Of a stretch of DNA of 64,000 nt, positions 42,578 to 53,142 are shown in pieces (the first letter of the stretch is position 1; every line of letters starts with the position of its first letter). A program made the translations under genes and the position numbers. The DNA is taken from contig NZ_LDOS01000002.1 of the NCBI RefSeq assembly GCF_002077135.1, positions 558,001 to 622,000 on the forward strand, in the 5' to 3' direction. The notes under the pieces were generated by a model. The model worked only from the letters and a program-made list of their open reading frames with translations. It ran no database searches and was not told the origin of the DNA. The stretch is from Metallibacterium scheffleri. GTDB lineage: Bacteria; Pseudomonadota; Gammaproteobacteria; Xanthomonadales; Rhodanobacteraceae.

Positions 42578-45001
42578 ATGACCACGCTATGGTTCGAAAT
42601 CAAAGGTGCGTACAGGGCGCTGAATCGTTCGCGCGGATTTTTCTGGGGTGTGGTGGCGTTGTTGGCGTTGGCGATTGCGGCGAGCTGCGCCGCTTTCAGC
42701 GTGCCTGTGTCTTTGTTGCTGCGCCCGCTGCCGGTGCATGCGCCGCAGCGGTTACTGCGGCTGGATGCGCATCAGCTTGGTGAATCTTCCTCAATGCCTT
42801 GGTCGTATCCCGATTTCAAGAGCTTTCAGGATTCAAGCGGAAGCGCATTTTCAGGCATGAGTAATTTTTCGGTGATGGGTGTGTCTTTCGATTCGCGCGG
42901 GCGCGTGCAGTCCATGCCTGCCGCAGATGTTGGCGGTGAGTTCTTTCAGACGTTGGGTCTACATGCTTTTCTTGGTCGCACGCTCGTGCCAGGTGATGAC
43001 ACGGCAGCCAATCCAGCGTGGGTGGTGGTGGTCAGCCGTGCGTTTTGGCAGAAGCAATTGCACAGCGATCCACAGGCAGTCGGCAGCATGCTGCACCTCA
43101 GTGGCCACGCCTTCCGCTTGGTCGGCGTGGTGGACGGGCACGGTGTGTTTTCGAGTCTGATCGCACAGCCGCAAATTTTCATTCCAACACATACTGCTGC
43201 GCTGCTTTCCCACGGCAATGCGTTGAATCAGGAAGGCGCGCGTTGGATACAAGCAATTTTCGCGCGTCTGCGTCCCGGTGTCAGCCGTGTCCGTGCGCAG
43301 CAGCAAGTTGGTGCCGTCGCCGCGCAACTGCGTCAACGCGGACTGTGGAAGCCCGGCTGGATTGCGCGCCTCGACCATGCTGGTACTTTCGCGAGCTTCA
43401 TGCCGAACGTCAGCGCGAGAATCCTCCATCAGGCACAAATGGTATGGGTGGCTTCACTGTTCGTCGTATTGATCGTGCTGGCCAACGTGGTCAGCTTGTT
43501 CTTGGTGCGTGCACTCAAACGGGTACGCGATCAGGCTGTGTCGATGGCGCTGGGCGCGCGCTGGTGGCAACGTGCATTACCCGGTTTGGCCGAAGGTTTG
43601 CTGATCGGCGTCATCGCAGGCGTGATCGGGCTGCTGCTCAGTATCGTGCTGTCGGCTTGGCTGATGCACTGGTCCGCGCTCGCCGGCAAATTGCCACTGC
43701 TTGACTGGCGCGTCGCGATGTATGCGCTGCTGCTGGTAGTTGGCGCAACGCTCGTGATTGGCTTCGCGCCCATGTTGGCGCTGGATGCGCGTCGGCTCAT
43801 CGAGTATCTGGCTGCGCGGCGTTTGGAAACGCGTGGTCAAGGGCATCTGCGCAGTGCGTTGGTGATGTTGCAGGTGGCGATCTCAACGGCACTGCTGATC
43901 GCATCGCTGTTCGTATTACGCTCGCTGATTACGCTGCAACAGACCAATCTGGGCTTCGATTCGTCCCGATACTTGGTCGCGCAACTCGATTTTTCGCAGG
44001 TGCTGAAGAAGCCCGATTTCAACGCGCCGCTGGGCATACTGGATACATTGCGGCACGCCGTGAATACCGTGCCAGGCGTTGCCGGGGCGAGTTTCAGCAC
44101 CAAGGTCCCATTCGATGGCATCTCGATGAGCACCAACGCGCACATTGCCAACGCTACGCAGGCGGACCCGGTATCACTGACGACCGTCGCAGATGATTAC
44201 TTTCAGATCATGGGCATGAAGCAACTGCTCGGGCGTCCGTTTTCAGCTTATCCGTCAGGCCAGCAAAACGTCGTGATGGTCAATCGCGCGTTCGTGAACA
44301 AATACATGGGCGCTCAGGGCATGCCAATCGACGAGGATATGCGAATCGAAGGGCAGATTTATCGCATTGCTGGTGTTGTATCGGACATACGCGCCGATGA
44401 CCCCGCGCAACCGCCCGTGCCTTATGTGTACTTTCGTTACCCGGCGCAGGCTGGGCCGTACCTCGAAATGACTATTGCCAGCACGGGCGCGCACGCGACG
44501 TCAGCGTTGGCGCATGCTGTCAGCGCCGCATTGCATCGCACCATGCCGCAGTTGCCGGATGCGGATGTGACGCCGATGAGCGTCAGCCTGCAAGGCTACT
44601 ACGCCTCGCGTAAGACGATCGCCAAGACCCTGGGAATCGCCGGACTGGTGGCACTACTCGTCGTGGTGTTGGGTATTTACGCAGCGCTGGCTTATGACGT
44701 GGCGCTGCGCCGGCAAACGCATGCGATCTGGATGGCACTGGGCGCGCGTCCCGCGCACGTCGTCGGTTGGAGCGTGCGCCGCGGCGTGACGCTAGTCGCG
44801 CTCGGCCTGATCTTGGGCAGCGCCGCGGGCGTGTATGCGATGCGTTTTCTGCAGCGCTATCTGTACGCGATGACGTTGCGCGATGCGCTGCTGGTGTTGC
44901 TTGTGGTCGGCATCTTGCTGCTGGTGGCCGTGATCTCGGCGTTGGTATCCAGCCGCTCCGTGTATCGCCTGGAAGTGGCGGAGTTGCTGCATGAGCTTTG
45001 A
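42578..45001 (+). CDS. ADOP/MacB-like double-FtsX permease
   Basis: 807-residue permease of a different subtype from the four orphans. The N-terminus MTTLWFEIKGAYRALNRSRG and helix VVALLALAIAASCAAFSVPV are ADOP-like, followed by LLRPLPVHAPQRLLRLDA and a MacB periplasmic domain with FFQTLGLHAFLGRTLVPGDD. Coupling loops are AVSMALGARWWQRALPGLA and AIWMALGARPAHVVGWSVRR. It ends YRLEVAELLHEL. GGAG precedes the ATG at 42578. It is bracketed by a 63-bp direct repeat. GC is slightly lower than its neighbours. It likely partners with the adaptor and ATPase just downstream. Confidence 0.83.
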   Translation: MTTLWFEIKGAYRALNRSRGFFWGVVALLALAIAASCAAFSVPVSLLLRPLPVHAPQRLLRLDAHQLGESSSMPWSYPDFKSFQDSSGSAFSGMSNFSVMGVSFDSRGRVQSMPAADVGGEFFQTLGLHAFLGRTLVPGDDTAANPAWVVVVSRAFWQKQLHSDPQAVGSMLHLSGHAFRLVGVVDGHGVFSSLIAQPQIFIPTHTAALLSHGNALNQEGARWIQAIFARLRPGVSRVRAQQQVGAVAAQLRQRGLWKPGWIARLDHAGTFASFMPNVSARILHQAQMVWVASLFVVLIVLANVVSLFLVRALKRVRDQAVSMALGARWWQRALPGLAEGLLIGVIAGVIGLLLSIVLSAWLMHWSALAGKLPLLDWRVAMYALLLVVGATLVIGFAPMLALDARRLIEYLAARRLETRGQGHLRSALVMLQVAISTALLIASLFVLRSLITLQQTNLGFDSSRYLVAQLDFSQVLKKPDFNAPLGILDTLRHAVNTVPGVAGASFSTKVPFDGISMSTNAHIANATQADPVSLTTVADDYFQIMGMKQLLGRPFSAYPSGQQNVVMVNRAFVNKYMGAQGMPIDEDMRIEGQIYRIAGVVSDIRADDPAQPPVPYVYFRYPAQAGPYLEMTIASTGAHATSALAHAVSAALHRTMPQLPDADVTPMSVSLQGYYASRKTIAKTLGIAGLVALLVVVLGIYAALAYDVALRRQTHAIWMALGARPAHVVGWSVRRGVTLVALGLILGSAAGVYAMRFLQRYLYAMTLRDALLVLLVVGILLLVAVISALVSSRSVYRLEVAELLHEL

Positions 45002-45050
45002 GCCGCCTCGCAGCAGCTTGACGCCATCCGCGACGCGCGCGAGGGTGCGC
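44988..45050 (+). repeat. 63-bp direct repeat, right copy
   Basis: The right copy, starting in the last codons of the ADOP-like permease. It differs from 42447-42509 only at 45002 (G against T). Confidence 0.9.
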
Positions 45051-45094
45051 GGCAGGCCCGCCTTGCGCGGGCGCCGCAGGGACTGCCCGTGCCG

Positions 45095-46384
45095 ATGAAC
45101 GATGCCCCGCGCCCGGACCTGTTCGAGACCATGGACGTGCGCCGCGGGCCGGTGCACACGCCGTGGTGGCGGCGCCGGCTCACTTGGGCGCTGGTCGCGG
45201 CCGCTGCCTTGATCGTGCTGGCGGCGTGGGCGTGGCGGCTGAGCGCGCCGGGCGTGGCGCAAGTAGCGCGTTCCGAGGTATGGCTGGGCACGGTGACGCG
45301 CGGGCCGTTCGTGGTGCAGGTGCAGGCCGCGGGCAAGCTGGTGCCGGCGGAGTCGCGCTGGGTGGCGGCGCCGGCGTCCGGCATCGTCGAGGCCAGGTAT
45401 GTCGAGCCGGGGCAGGCCGTGGCGCTTGGCGCGCCGTTGCTGAAACTCTCCAATCCGCAGGTGGCCAACGCCGCGCAGAGCGCGCTGGCCGACTACGCCG
45501 CGGCGCGGGCCGACCTGCTGGCCAAGCAGCAGTCTCAGGAAAGTACGGTGCTGGCGCAGCGCTCCAGCATCGAGGCGATGAAGGTCAATGTGGAAAGCGC
45601 GGCGATGCACCTGAAGGCGGATGCCACGCTGGCCGCGCAGGGCATCGTGCCGAAGTTCACGTACGACGACGAGCAGCTGAAGTTCAAGCTCCTGCAGCAG
45701 CAACTGGCGTTCGAGAAGGAGCGCCTGGCCAGGCTGCAATCGGGCAATGCTTCGCTGATGGCCGCCGAGCGCGAGCGCGTGCGCCAGGACAAGGCGCTGG
45801 CCGATCTCAAGCAGCAGGAGCTGGCGGGCTTGACCGTGCGCGCGCCGGTGGCCGGGCAGGTCGAGCAGCTCGATGCCGAGACCGGCGAGGAAGTGGCGCA
45901 GGGCAAGAACCTGGCGCGGGTGACCAACCCGGCCGCGCTGATGGCGCAGGTGCAGGTCAGCCAGTACGACGCCGCCAGCGTGCAGCCCGGCCTGCCGGCG
46001 CTGATCGATCCGCGCCAGGACAAGATCCCCGGCCGCGTGCTGCGCGTCGATCCCAAGGTCAAGGATGGTCTGGTCACCGTGGACGTGCGTTTGCTCAAGC
46101 AACCGCCCGGCGGCCGCGTCGATCAGAGTGTCGACGCCGCGATCCGCATCGCCCAGTTGCCCGATGCGCTGAGCGTGCCGCGCCCGGCCAACGTGCACGC
46201 CAACAGCACCGCCGCGGTGTTCGTGCTGGCGCCGGGATCGAATCGCGCCATGCGCCAGAACGTGCGCTTCGGCCTCGGCTCGGTGGACCGCATCCAGGTG
46301 CTGTCCGGTTTGGCGCCGGGCGAACAAGTGATTCTGTCCGACACCTCGGCGTATGCCGGGGACCATGCCCTCGAACTGCACTGA
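45095..46384 (+). CDS. HlyD/MacA-type periplasmic adaptor protein
   Basis: 429-residue membrane fusion protein. One transmembrane helix (WALVAAAALIVLAAWAWRLS, about 31-50) leads to lipoyl-like half domains (KLVPAESRWVAAPASGIVEA and LTVRAPVAGQVEQLDAETGE) on either side of a long helical hairpin. Beta-barrel and membrane-proximal parts follow (SVDRIQVLSGLAPGEQVILS). It should link the inner-membrane permease to an outer-membrane channel; no TolC gene is in the window. The ATG at 45095 is preferred over the GTG at 45089. It lies 11 bp before the ATPase gene. Confidence 0.9.
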   Translation: MNDAPRPDLFETMDVRRGPVHTPWWRRRLTWALVAAAALIVLAAWAWRLSAPGVAQVARSEVWLGTVTRGPFVVQVQAAGKLVPAESRWVAAPASGIVEARYVEPGQAVALGAPLLKLSNPQVANAAQSALADYAAARADLLAKQQSQESTVLAQRSSIEAMKVNVESAAMHLKADATLAAQGIVPKFTYDDEQLKFKLLQQQLAFEKERLARLQSGNASLMAAERERVRQDKALADLKQQELAGLTVRAPVAGQVEQLDAETGEEVAQGKNLARVTNPAALMAQVQVSQYDAASVQPGLPALIDPRQDKIPGRVLRVDPKVKDGLVTVDVRLLKQPPGGRVDQSVDAAIRIAQLPDALSVPRPANVHANSTAAVFVLAPGSNRAMRQNVRFGLGSVDRIQVLSGLAPGEQVILSDTSAYAGDHALELH

Positions 46385-46395
46385 AGGAGTCCGCC

Positions 46396-47097
46396 ATGAA
46401 CGCCACGCCACCCGTGATCGACCTGACCGGCATCAGCAAGCGCTTCAGCACCGAGGAGGTGGACACGTACGCGTTGCGCGGCGTGGACCTGCGCATCGAG
46501 AAGGGCGAGTTCGTCGCGGTGTCGGGGCCGTCGGGTTGCGGCAAGTCCACGCTGATGGCGGTGCTGGGGCTGCTGACCGGCTTCGAGCAGGGCAGTTACC
46601 GGCTGGCCGGGCGCGATGTCGGCACCTTGAACGGCGACGCGCGCGCCACGGTGCGCAACCAGCACATCGGCTTCGTGTTCCAGAGCTTCAACCTGATCGG
46701 CGATCTGAGCGTGCTGGACAACGTCGGCCTGCCGCTGAAGTTTCGCGGCGGCGTGAACAAGGCCGAGCGGCACCGCCGCGCCGAGGAGTCGCTGCAGCGC
46801 GTCGGTCTGGCGCAGCGCCTGAAGCATTTCCCGCACCAGCTCTCCGGCGGCCAGCAGCAGCGCGTGGCGATCGCGCGCGCGCTGGTCGGGCAGCCCGACC
46901 TGATCCTCGCCGACGAGCCGACCGGCAACCTGGACTCGCAGAACGCCGAGACGGTGATGCAACTGTTCGCCGAGCTGCACACGGCCGGCGCGACGATTTG
47001 CATGGTCACCCACGACGCGAGCCTGGCCGCGCGCGCGCAGCGCATCGTGCACATGCTCGATGGCCGCGTGCAGGCGGCGGTGCAGCAGGCCGCGTGA
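46396..47097 (+). CDS. ABC transporter ATP-binding protein, MacB/LolD type
   Basis: 233-residue ATPase. Walker A GPSGCGKS is at 44-51, the Q-loop Gln at 96, the signature LSGGQQQRVAIARAL at 149-163, Walker B LILADEP at 169-175 followed by TGNLDS, and the switch His at 206 (VTHD). The sequence is typical of MacB/LolD/FtsE ATPases that drive FtsX-type permeases. AAGGAG precedes the ATG at 46396. It is the only ATPase between 26800 and 47097, so it may energise several of the permeases upstream as well as the one at 42578 (inference). Confidence 0.95.
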   Translation: MNATPPVIDLTGISKRFSTEEVDTYALRGVDLRIEKGEFVAVSGPSGCGKSTLMAVLGLLTGFEQGSYRLAGRDVGTLNGDARATVRNQHIGFVFQSFNLIGDLSVLDNVGLPLKFRGGVNKAERHRRAEESLQRVGLAQRLKHFPHQLSGGQQQRVAIARALVGQPDLILADEPTGNLDSQNAETVMQLFAELHTAGATICMVTHDASLAARAQRIVHMLDGRVQAAVQQAA

Positions 47098-47125
47098 CGC
47101 GCCGCCCGCGTCGCAGCGCCGAGTT

Positions 47126-47809
47126 TCAGCGCAGCGACACCACGCGCACGACGGTTTCCAGGTAGTCGCGAAAGCCCATGCGCTGGTACAGCGCGCGGGC
47201 GTGTACATTCGCACGCATCACGTGCAGGAAGGGCTGTTCGCCGCGCAGCATCTCGCGACGCACCAGCTTGAGCATCAGCCGCCGTGCCATGCCGCGGCCC
47301 TGGAAATCAGGGTGCGTGCAGACGCCACTGATCTCGCGCAGCGTACCGGCCTGGAAACGCTCGCCGGCCATCGCGACCAGCCGTTCGCCATCAAAGTAGC
47401 CGAAGTAGTCGCCAAGCTCCGGCGTGCGCAGGCCGAAAGGTCCAGGCTGCGTCTGCGCGGCCAGGGTCAGGGCTTGTGCGGCGTGCTCGGGGCGCAGCGG
47501 CACGGCGTCGCTCGCGGGGTCATGCGCGGGGATCGGCGCATCCCACACCATCTTGAACATGGTGGATTCGGCGTCGATCTGCCAGCCCGGCGGCGCCTTG
47601 CCTGACCAGCGATCGCAATACAAGCGCTCGCCGGCTGCGCAAAACGGCGCCAACGCGTCGAAGTCGGGGGACTCGGCCTCGGCGAAGCCGGCGATGGGCG
47701 AGAATCCGCGCGCGTAGCGGCGCGCCTGCGCGGTGCCCGCGGCGAATCCGGCCTGCGTGCCGGACAGCGTGTTCCAGATGATGTTGTCGAGCAGGTGCAG
47801 GTCGGACAT
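47126..47809 (-). CDS. GNAT-family N-acetyltransferase
   Basis: 227 residues. The acetyl-CoA loop is HPDFQGRGMARRLML (about 166-180), and the FR47-like end reads RALYQRMGFRDYLETVVRVV. The N-terminal half is a diverged lobe that may position the acceptor. The acceptor amine is unknown. It converges with the ABC operon and is followed upstream on the same strand by the alkylation-repair genes, but 75 bp separates them and no shared role is evident. Confidence 0.86.
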   Translation of the reverse strand: MSDLHLLDNIIWNTLSGTQAGFAAGTAQARRYARGFSPIAGFAEAESPDFDALAPFCAAGERLYCDRWSGKAPPGWQIDAESTMFKMVWDAPIPAHDPASDAVPLRPEHAAQALTLAAQTQPGPFGLRTPELGDYFGYFDGERLVAMAGERFQAGTLREISGVCTHPDFQGRGMARRLMLKLVRREMLRGEQPFLHVMRANVHARALYQRMGFRDYLETVVRVVSLR

Positions 47810-47884
47810 GGTGATGAGTTCGCGGTAAGAAGATGCAACCGGTGCGCGCGCAAGCCTCCTGCACGCTGTGCCGTCGCAGGTGCG

Positions 47885-48400
47885 TCAGTGCAGGACGAAA
47901 GCCGCATTGCCTTCGAGCGCGAGCAGCGCGCGCTTGACCTCGAGTCCGCCGCCGAAACCGACCAGGCTGCCGTCACGGCCGATGACGCGGTGGCAGGGCA
48001 CCACGATCGGCAGCGGATTGCGGCCGTTGGCGGCGCCCACCGCGCGCCGCGCGGCCGGGTTGCCGATGCGCGTGGCCAGCTCCGCATAGCTGATCGTGGT
48101 GCCGTAGGCGATGCCGCGCAGCGCGTTCCACACCTGCAACTGGAACGGCGTGCCGAGCGGGTGCAGCGGCAGATCGAACTCGCGCCGCGCACCGTCGAAG
48201 TATTGCTGCAACTGCGCGCGCACCGGCGCCAGCCGGGACGGGTCGCGATGACCTGCAGTGTCGTCCGCGCGCGGGTGCCGCTCGTGCTCGAAGCAGATGC
48301 GGCGCAGACCGCTGGCGTCGGCGATCAGGCGCAGCGGTCCGACCGGCGTCGGCATGATGTCGAAGCACAGCGTGGCGAGGTTGGGCGTGGTGTGGGTCAT
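47885..48400 (-). CDS. ogt: methylated-DNA--protein-cysteine methyltransferase
   Basis: 171-residue suicide repair protein that removes the alkyl group from O6-alkylguanine. The active motif PCHRVI has Cys136. The helix-turn-helix with its Arg finger (YAELATRIGNPAARRAVGAA) precedes it, and GGLEVKRALLALE is the conserved end. The ATG at 48400 overlaps the stop of the upstream Ada-AlkA gene (ATGA), coupling the two repair enzymes. Confidence 0.95.
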   Translation of the reverse strand: MTHTTPNLATLCFDIMPTPVGPLRLIADASGLRRICFEHERHPRADDTAGHRDPSRLAPVRAQLQQYFDGARREFDLPLHPLGTPFQLQVWNALRGIAYGTTISYAELATRIGNPAARRAVGAANGRNPLPIVVPCHRVIGRDGSLVGFGGGLEVKRALLALEGNAAFVLH

Positions 48401-49887
48401 GTGGATGTCCCGGAGCGTGTGGCGTGGCGCCAGAGGTGGATGACGGCGTAGGCGCGCCACGGTCGCCAGGACTCCGCGCGCGCGCCCAGGGCTTTGGCAC
48501 TGAGCGCGTGCGCGCCGTTCGCGGCGGCGCGGCGCAAGACCAGATCATTGGCCGGAAACGCGTCCGGGTGCGACAGCGCGCGCAACGCGATGTACTGCGC
48601 GGTCCACGTACCGATGCCGGGTAGCGCGGTACAGCGCGCCTGCCACGCATCGAGGCTGTGCGCCGATGCAAAATCCAGCGCGCCGTCGCGTACCGCGCAG
48701 GCCAGCGCGTGCAGCGTCGCCGCGCGCATGCGCGTCACGCCCAGCGTGGCGGGATCGATGTCCGCCACGCGCGCGGCGCCGGGAAACAGATGCGTGAGCA
48801 TGGGCGCATCGGCGAAAACGACACGCGGCCCATGCGCGTGCAGCAGGCGCAGCGCCAGGGTGCGTGCCGCGGCCACGCTGATTTGCTGTCCGAGCACCGC
48901 GCGCACCGCCAACTCGAAGCCATCCCATGCGCCCGGCAGGCGCAGGCCCGGATGGCGACGCAGCAGCGGACGCAACTGCGCATCGCGCGTCAGCACTGCG
49001 GCGATCGCATGCGGGTCCGCGTCCAGATCGAACATGCGCCGCACGCGCGTGACCACGGCCTGCAGATCGGCCGGGGCCACGCCGTGCAGCGCCAGGTGCA
49101 ACGCGTGCGCGCCATCGCCGCTGGCGCTCACCTGCAACCATGCGGGCCGTTCGGCGCTGCCGATCGCACGCGCATAAGAAACCGCATCGACCTGCTCCAG
49201 CCCGGGCAGGGCACGTGCGCGCAGAAAATCCAGCAGCGCCGCAAAATCGTACGGCGGGCGGTAGCCGAGTCGCAGCCGCAGCGGTTCGCCCGCGCGCGCG
49301 CTTGCGTCGGGGTGCTTGCGCAGCGTGCGCGGCGCCAGCCGATAGGCCGACTGGAACGCGGCGTTGAAGCGCCGCAGGCTGCGAAAGCCCGAGGCCAGTG
49401 CGATCTGCGTGATCGGCAGCGCGGTTGCGCCGAGCAGTTGCTTGGCGAACAGCAACCGCCGCGTGGCGTGCACCTGCATCGGCGTGGCGCCGAGGCGCGC
49501 GACGAACAGGCGCCGCAACTGGCGGTCGCTGAGCGCGAGTTGCCGCGCCAGCTCGGCCAGCGAGTGCTGCTCCAGCACGCCGGCGTCGATCAGGCGCAGC
49601 GCCTGCGCGATGTGGCTGTCGCCATGGCGCAGCACGTCGCCGTGCGGTGCCAGTTCGGGCCGGCAGCGCAGGCAGGGACGGAAGCCCGCGGCCTCGGCTG
49701 CTGCCGCGTTGGCGTAATAGCGGATGTTGTCGCGCCGCGGTGGCGGCGCGGGACACACCGGCCGGCAATAAATGCCGGTGCTGGTGACGGCGGTGAAGAA
49801 CAGGCCGTCGAAGCGCGCATCGCGGCTCAGCCGCGCCTGCTCGCAGGTCTGCAAGTCGGGCAGTTCGGGCGTGGCCGGATCGCGCAT
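48397..49887 (-). CDS. Ada-AlkA fusion: methyl-sensing regulator plus 3-methyladenine glycosylase
   Basis: 496 residues. The Ada N-terminal zinc domain has Cys41, Cys45, Cys72 and Cys75 (YCRPVCPAP and FRPCLRCRPE). Cys41 is the likely acceptor for phosphotriester methyl groups. Two AraC-type helix-turn-helix motifs follow (SLAELARQLALSDRQLRRLF and PITQIALASGFRSLRRFNAA). From about 200 on there is an AlkA glycosylase with the hairpin LPGIGTWTAQYIALRAL and catalytic Asp448 (AFPAND). It therefore both senses alkylation to activate transcription and excises alkylated bases. The AlkA-type domain replaces the Ogt domain of E. coli Ada, which here is the separate coupled gene. Starts at 49887 and 49890 are both possible. 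Confidence 0.93.
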   Translation of the reverse strand: MRDPATPELPDLQTCEQARLSRDARFDGLFFTAVTSTGIYCRPVCPAPPPRRDNIRYYANAAAAEAAGFRPCLRCRPELAPHGDVLRHGDSHIAQALRLIDAGVLEQHSLAELARQLALSDRQLRRLFVARLGATPMQVHATRRLLFAKQLLGATALPITQIALASGFRSLRRFNAAFQSAYRLAPRTLRKHPDASARAGEPLRLRLGYRPPYDFAALLDFLRARALPGLEQVDAVSYARAIGSAERPAWLQVSASGDGAHALHLALHGVAPADLQAVVTRVRRMFDLDADPHAIAAVLTRDAQLRPLLRRHPGLRLPGAWDGFELAVRAVLGQQISVAAARTLALRLLHAHGPRVVFADAPMLTHLFPGAARVADIDPATLGVTRMRAATLHALACAVRDGALDFASAHSLDAWQARCTALPGIGTWTAQYIALRALSHPDAFPANDLVLRRAAANGAHALSAKALGARAESWRPWRAYAVIHLWRHATRSGTST

Positions 49888-50239
49888 CATGCTGCGCACG
49901 CTAGCACTGGCGGCGCTGCGTGACTGGCCATTTTCGGACGGCAGTGCCGCAGGCCTCGTTGGCGTCGTCGCCGCCGCCGCCGCGCCGCGCATCGATGGAT
50001 ACGCGCCGGGATGACGTGGCAAAGCGAGCGCCACCGGGGCCCGCAGGGTGCGCGTCCTGCGCAATGAGGGGATGGGCCGGGCCAAGGTGGCGCTCAGACC
50101 ATCAACGCGCGGCGTGCGCCTGGGTTGACCCGCGTGCGGCGGACGGCGTGGATCGCGCGTCGCATCGCGGCTGCAACCGCGTGCCTGCCAACGCCTGCGC
50201 GCGGGCGGACCTTGCGCAGACCTGCCGCTGGTTCTGCAT

Positions 50240-50330
50240 CATCATTTCCGTACCCCTCGTCATTCCCGTGCCTTTCGTTATCCCCGTGTCCTTCGTCATT
50301 CCCTCACCCCTGCGTCATTCCCGCGCAGAG
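50240..50330 (+). repeat. 18-bp tandem repeat array leading into a dispersed repeat
   Basis: Five diverged units with an 18-19-bp period: CATCATTTCCGTACCCCT, CGTCATTCCCGTGCCTTT, CGTTATCCCCGTGTCCTT, CGTCATTCCCTCACCCCTG and CGTCATTCCCGCGCAGAG. The last unit is the start of the dispersed repeat copy at 50313. Confidence 0.75.
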
Positions 50331-50364
50331 CCTGCCCCCGCGAAGGCGGGGGCAGGAATCCAGG
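50313..50364 (-). repeat. dispersed repeat, GTCATTCCCGCG type
   Basis: Almost identical to 33484-33532, including the CCCCCGCGAAGGCGGGGGC hairpin. It ends GGAATCCAGG, between the ada-alkA and CHAD genes. Confidence 0.8.
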
Positions 50365-50389
50365 GTTCGGGCGACACGTTGCAATGACC

Positions 50390-51313
50390 TCACGATGACC
50401 CGCGCTGCGGATGTGCGGCGTTTCCCGCCGGCGCCGCCGCGTGATAACGCGCGATGCGCGCCGCGAGCGCGCGCGGCGATTCGGCATGCACGCGCGCACC
50501 CAGCATGAAGGCATCCTGCAGCAGCTGTGCGTGCGCGCCGCGCAGTCGCTGCATCAAGCTGTCACGGCGCAGGCGTCCGAGGCGCTGACTGCGCAAGCGG
50601 CGCACATGGATCTGCAGGACGCCGAGGTCGCGCCAGTGGCCGAGCATGCGCGCCAGGCGTTTGCGTTCGGCCACCTCGCCAGCCAAGACCTGCGGCCACG
50701 CAGCGCTGAGCAGTTCCAGTTGCAGTGCGTGCTCGCGCATGCGCCGGCGCCAGCGGTGCAGGCTGGCGTCGTCGGCGCGCTCACGCGCGGCATCATGCGC
50801 GGCGCGCGCCGCACGCGCGTTGCCGCGGCGCAGGCCACGCCAGAGCTGCGCGTGATCGATTCGGGGTTGCCAATCGGTCAAGGTCACGACGAGTGCTTGC
50901 AACGCCGCGCGGGCAACCAGCACATCCGCAACATGCCGATGTTCGCCGGCACGCACCTGACGCGCCAGCCGTTGCAGCAGCGCGGGATGGGCGCTGCCCA
51001 GCAAGGCAGGTTGCTGTTGCTGCAATTGCGCGAGGGTTTCCAGCAGCGCCTGCGCGTCGCGCAGCGCCGACAGCGCGCGTCCGGCGGCGCGCAACGGCTG
51101 CGCCAGCGTGTCGATGGCGAGAGCGGGCGGCAACAGCCGCAGCGCCGCGCGGCAGCGGCGCAGGGCGCGGCGCGCGTCGTGGATGGCGGTGCGGAATGCG
51201 CTGGCATCGCGCGGCGTCACCGCGAGCAGGCGCAGCGCGCTGTCCACCTCTAAGCGCATGACGCGCGCCAGTTCGGCGCCGGGATCGCGGTCGAGTCTGA
51301 GCACGAAGGCCAT
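50390..51313 (-). CDS. CHAD-domain protein
   Basis: 307-residue all-helical protein rich in Arg and His. Conserved CHAD features are FRTAIHDARRALRRCRAALR (the first positively charged helix), ALSALRDAQALLETL, and a repeat of this pattern in LHRWRRRMREHALQLELLSA and MLGHWRDLGVLQIHVRRL. CHAD domains bind polyphosphate granules through basic helices. Many are fused to or encoded beside CYTH phosphatases, but no CYTH gene is adjacent here. The start at 51313 is preferred; an upstream ATG at 51358 adds 15 residues. Confidence 0.87.
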   Translation of the reverse strand: MAFVLRLDRDPGAELARVMRLEVDSALRLLAVTPRDASAFRTAIHDARRALRRCRAALRLLPPALAIDTLAQPLRAAGRALSALRDAQALLETLAQLQQQQPALLGSAHPALLQRLARQVRAGEHRHVADVLVARAALQALVVTLTDWQPRIDHAQLWRGLRRGNARAARAAHDAARERADDASLHRWRRRMREHALQLELLSAAWPQVLAGEVAERKRLARMLGHWRDLGVLQIHVRRLRSQRLGRLRRDSLMQRLRGAHAQLLQDAFMLGARVHAESPRALAARIARYHAAAPAGNAAHPQRGSS

Positions 51314-51419
51314 GCGCTTTGCGATTCCCGGCGAGGCAACCGTGCGAGCGTAGCGCAAGGCCGCGAGAGCGTGCTGCGCGGCGCATAATGCGGCGTCATT
51401 TCATCTGCCGGAGCCTGCG

Positions 51420-53102
<1,683 letters not shown>

Positions 53103-53142
53103 ATCGCACCGCGCGGATGTGCCGCAAAGGAAGCATGAGTCC

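Larger units (their letters stand above)
49888..50389. other. 502-bp spacer with tandem and dispersed repeats
   Basis: No gene is evident. The right part (50240-50364) consists of 18-bp tandem repeats running into a dispersed repeat copy. The left part, upstream of ada-alkA, should hold that gene's promoter, but I could not place it. Confidence 0.45.

Noticed and set aside
50240-50330. CRISPR array
   Set aside because: Units are contiguous 18-bp tandem repeats without unique spacers, and no cas gene is nearby.
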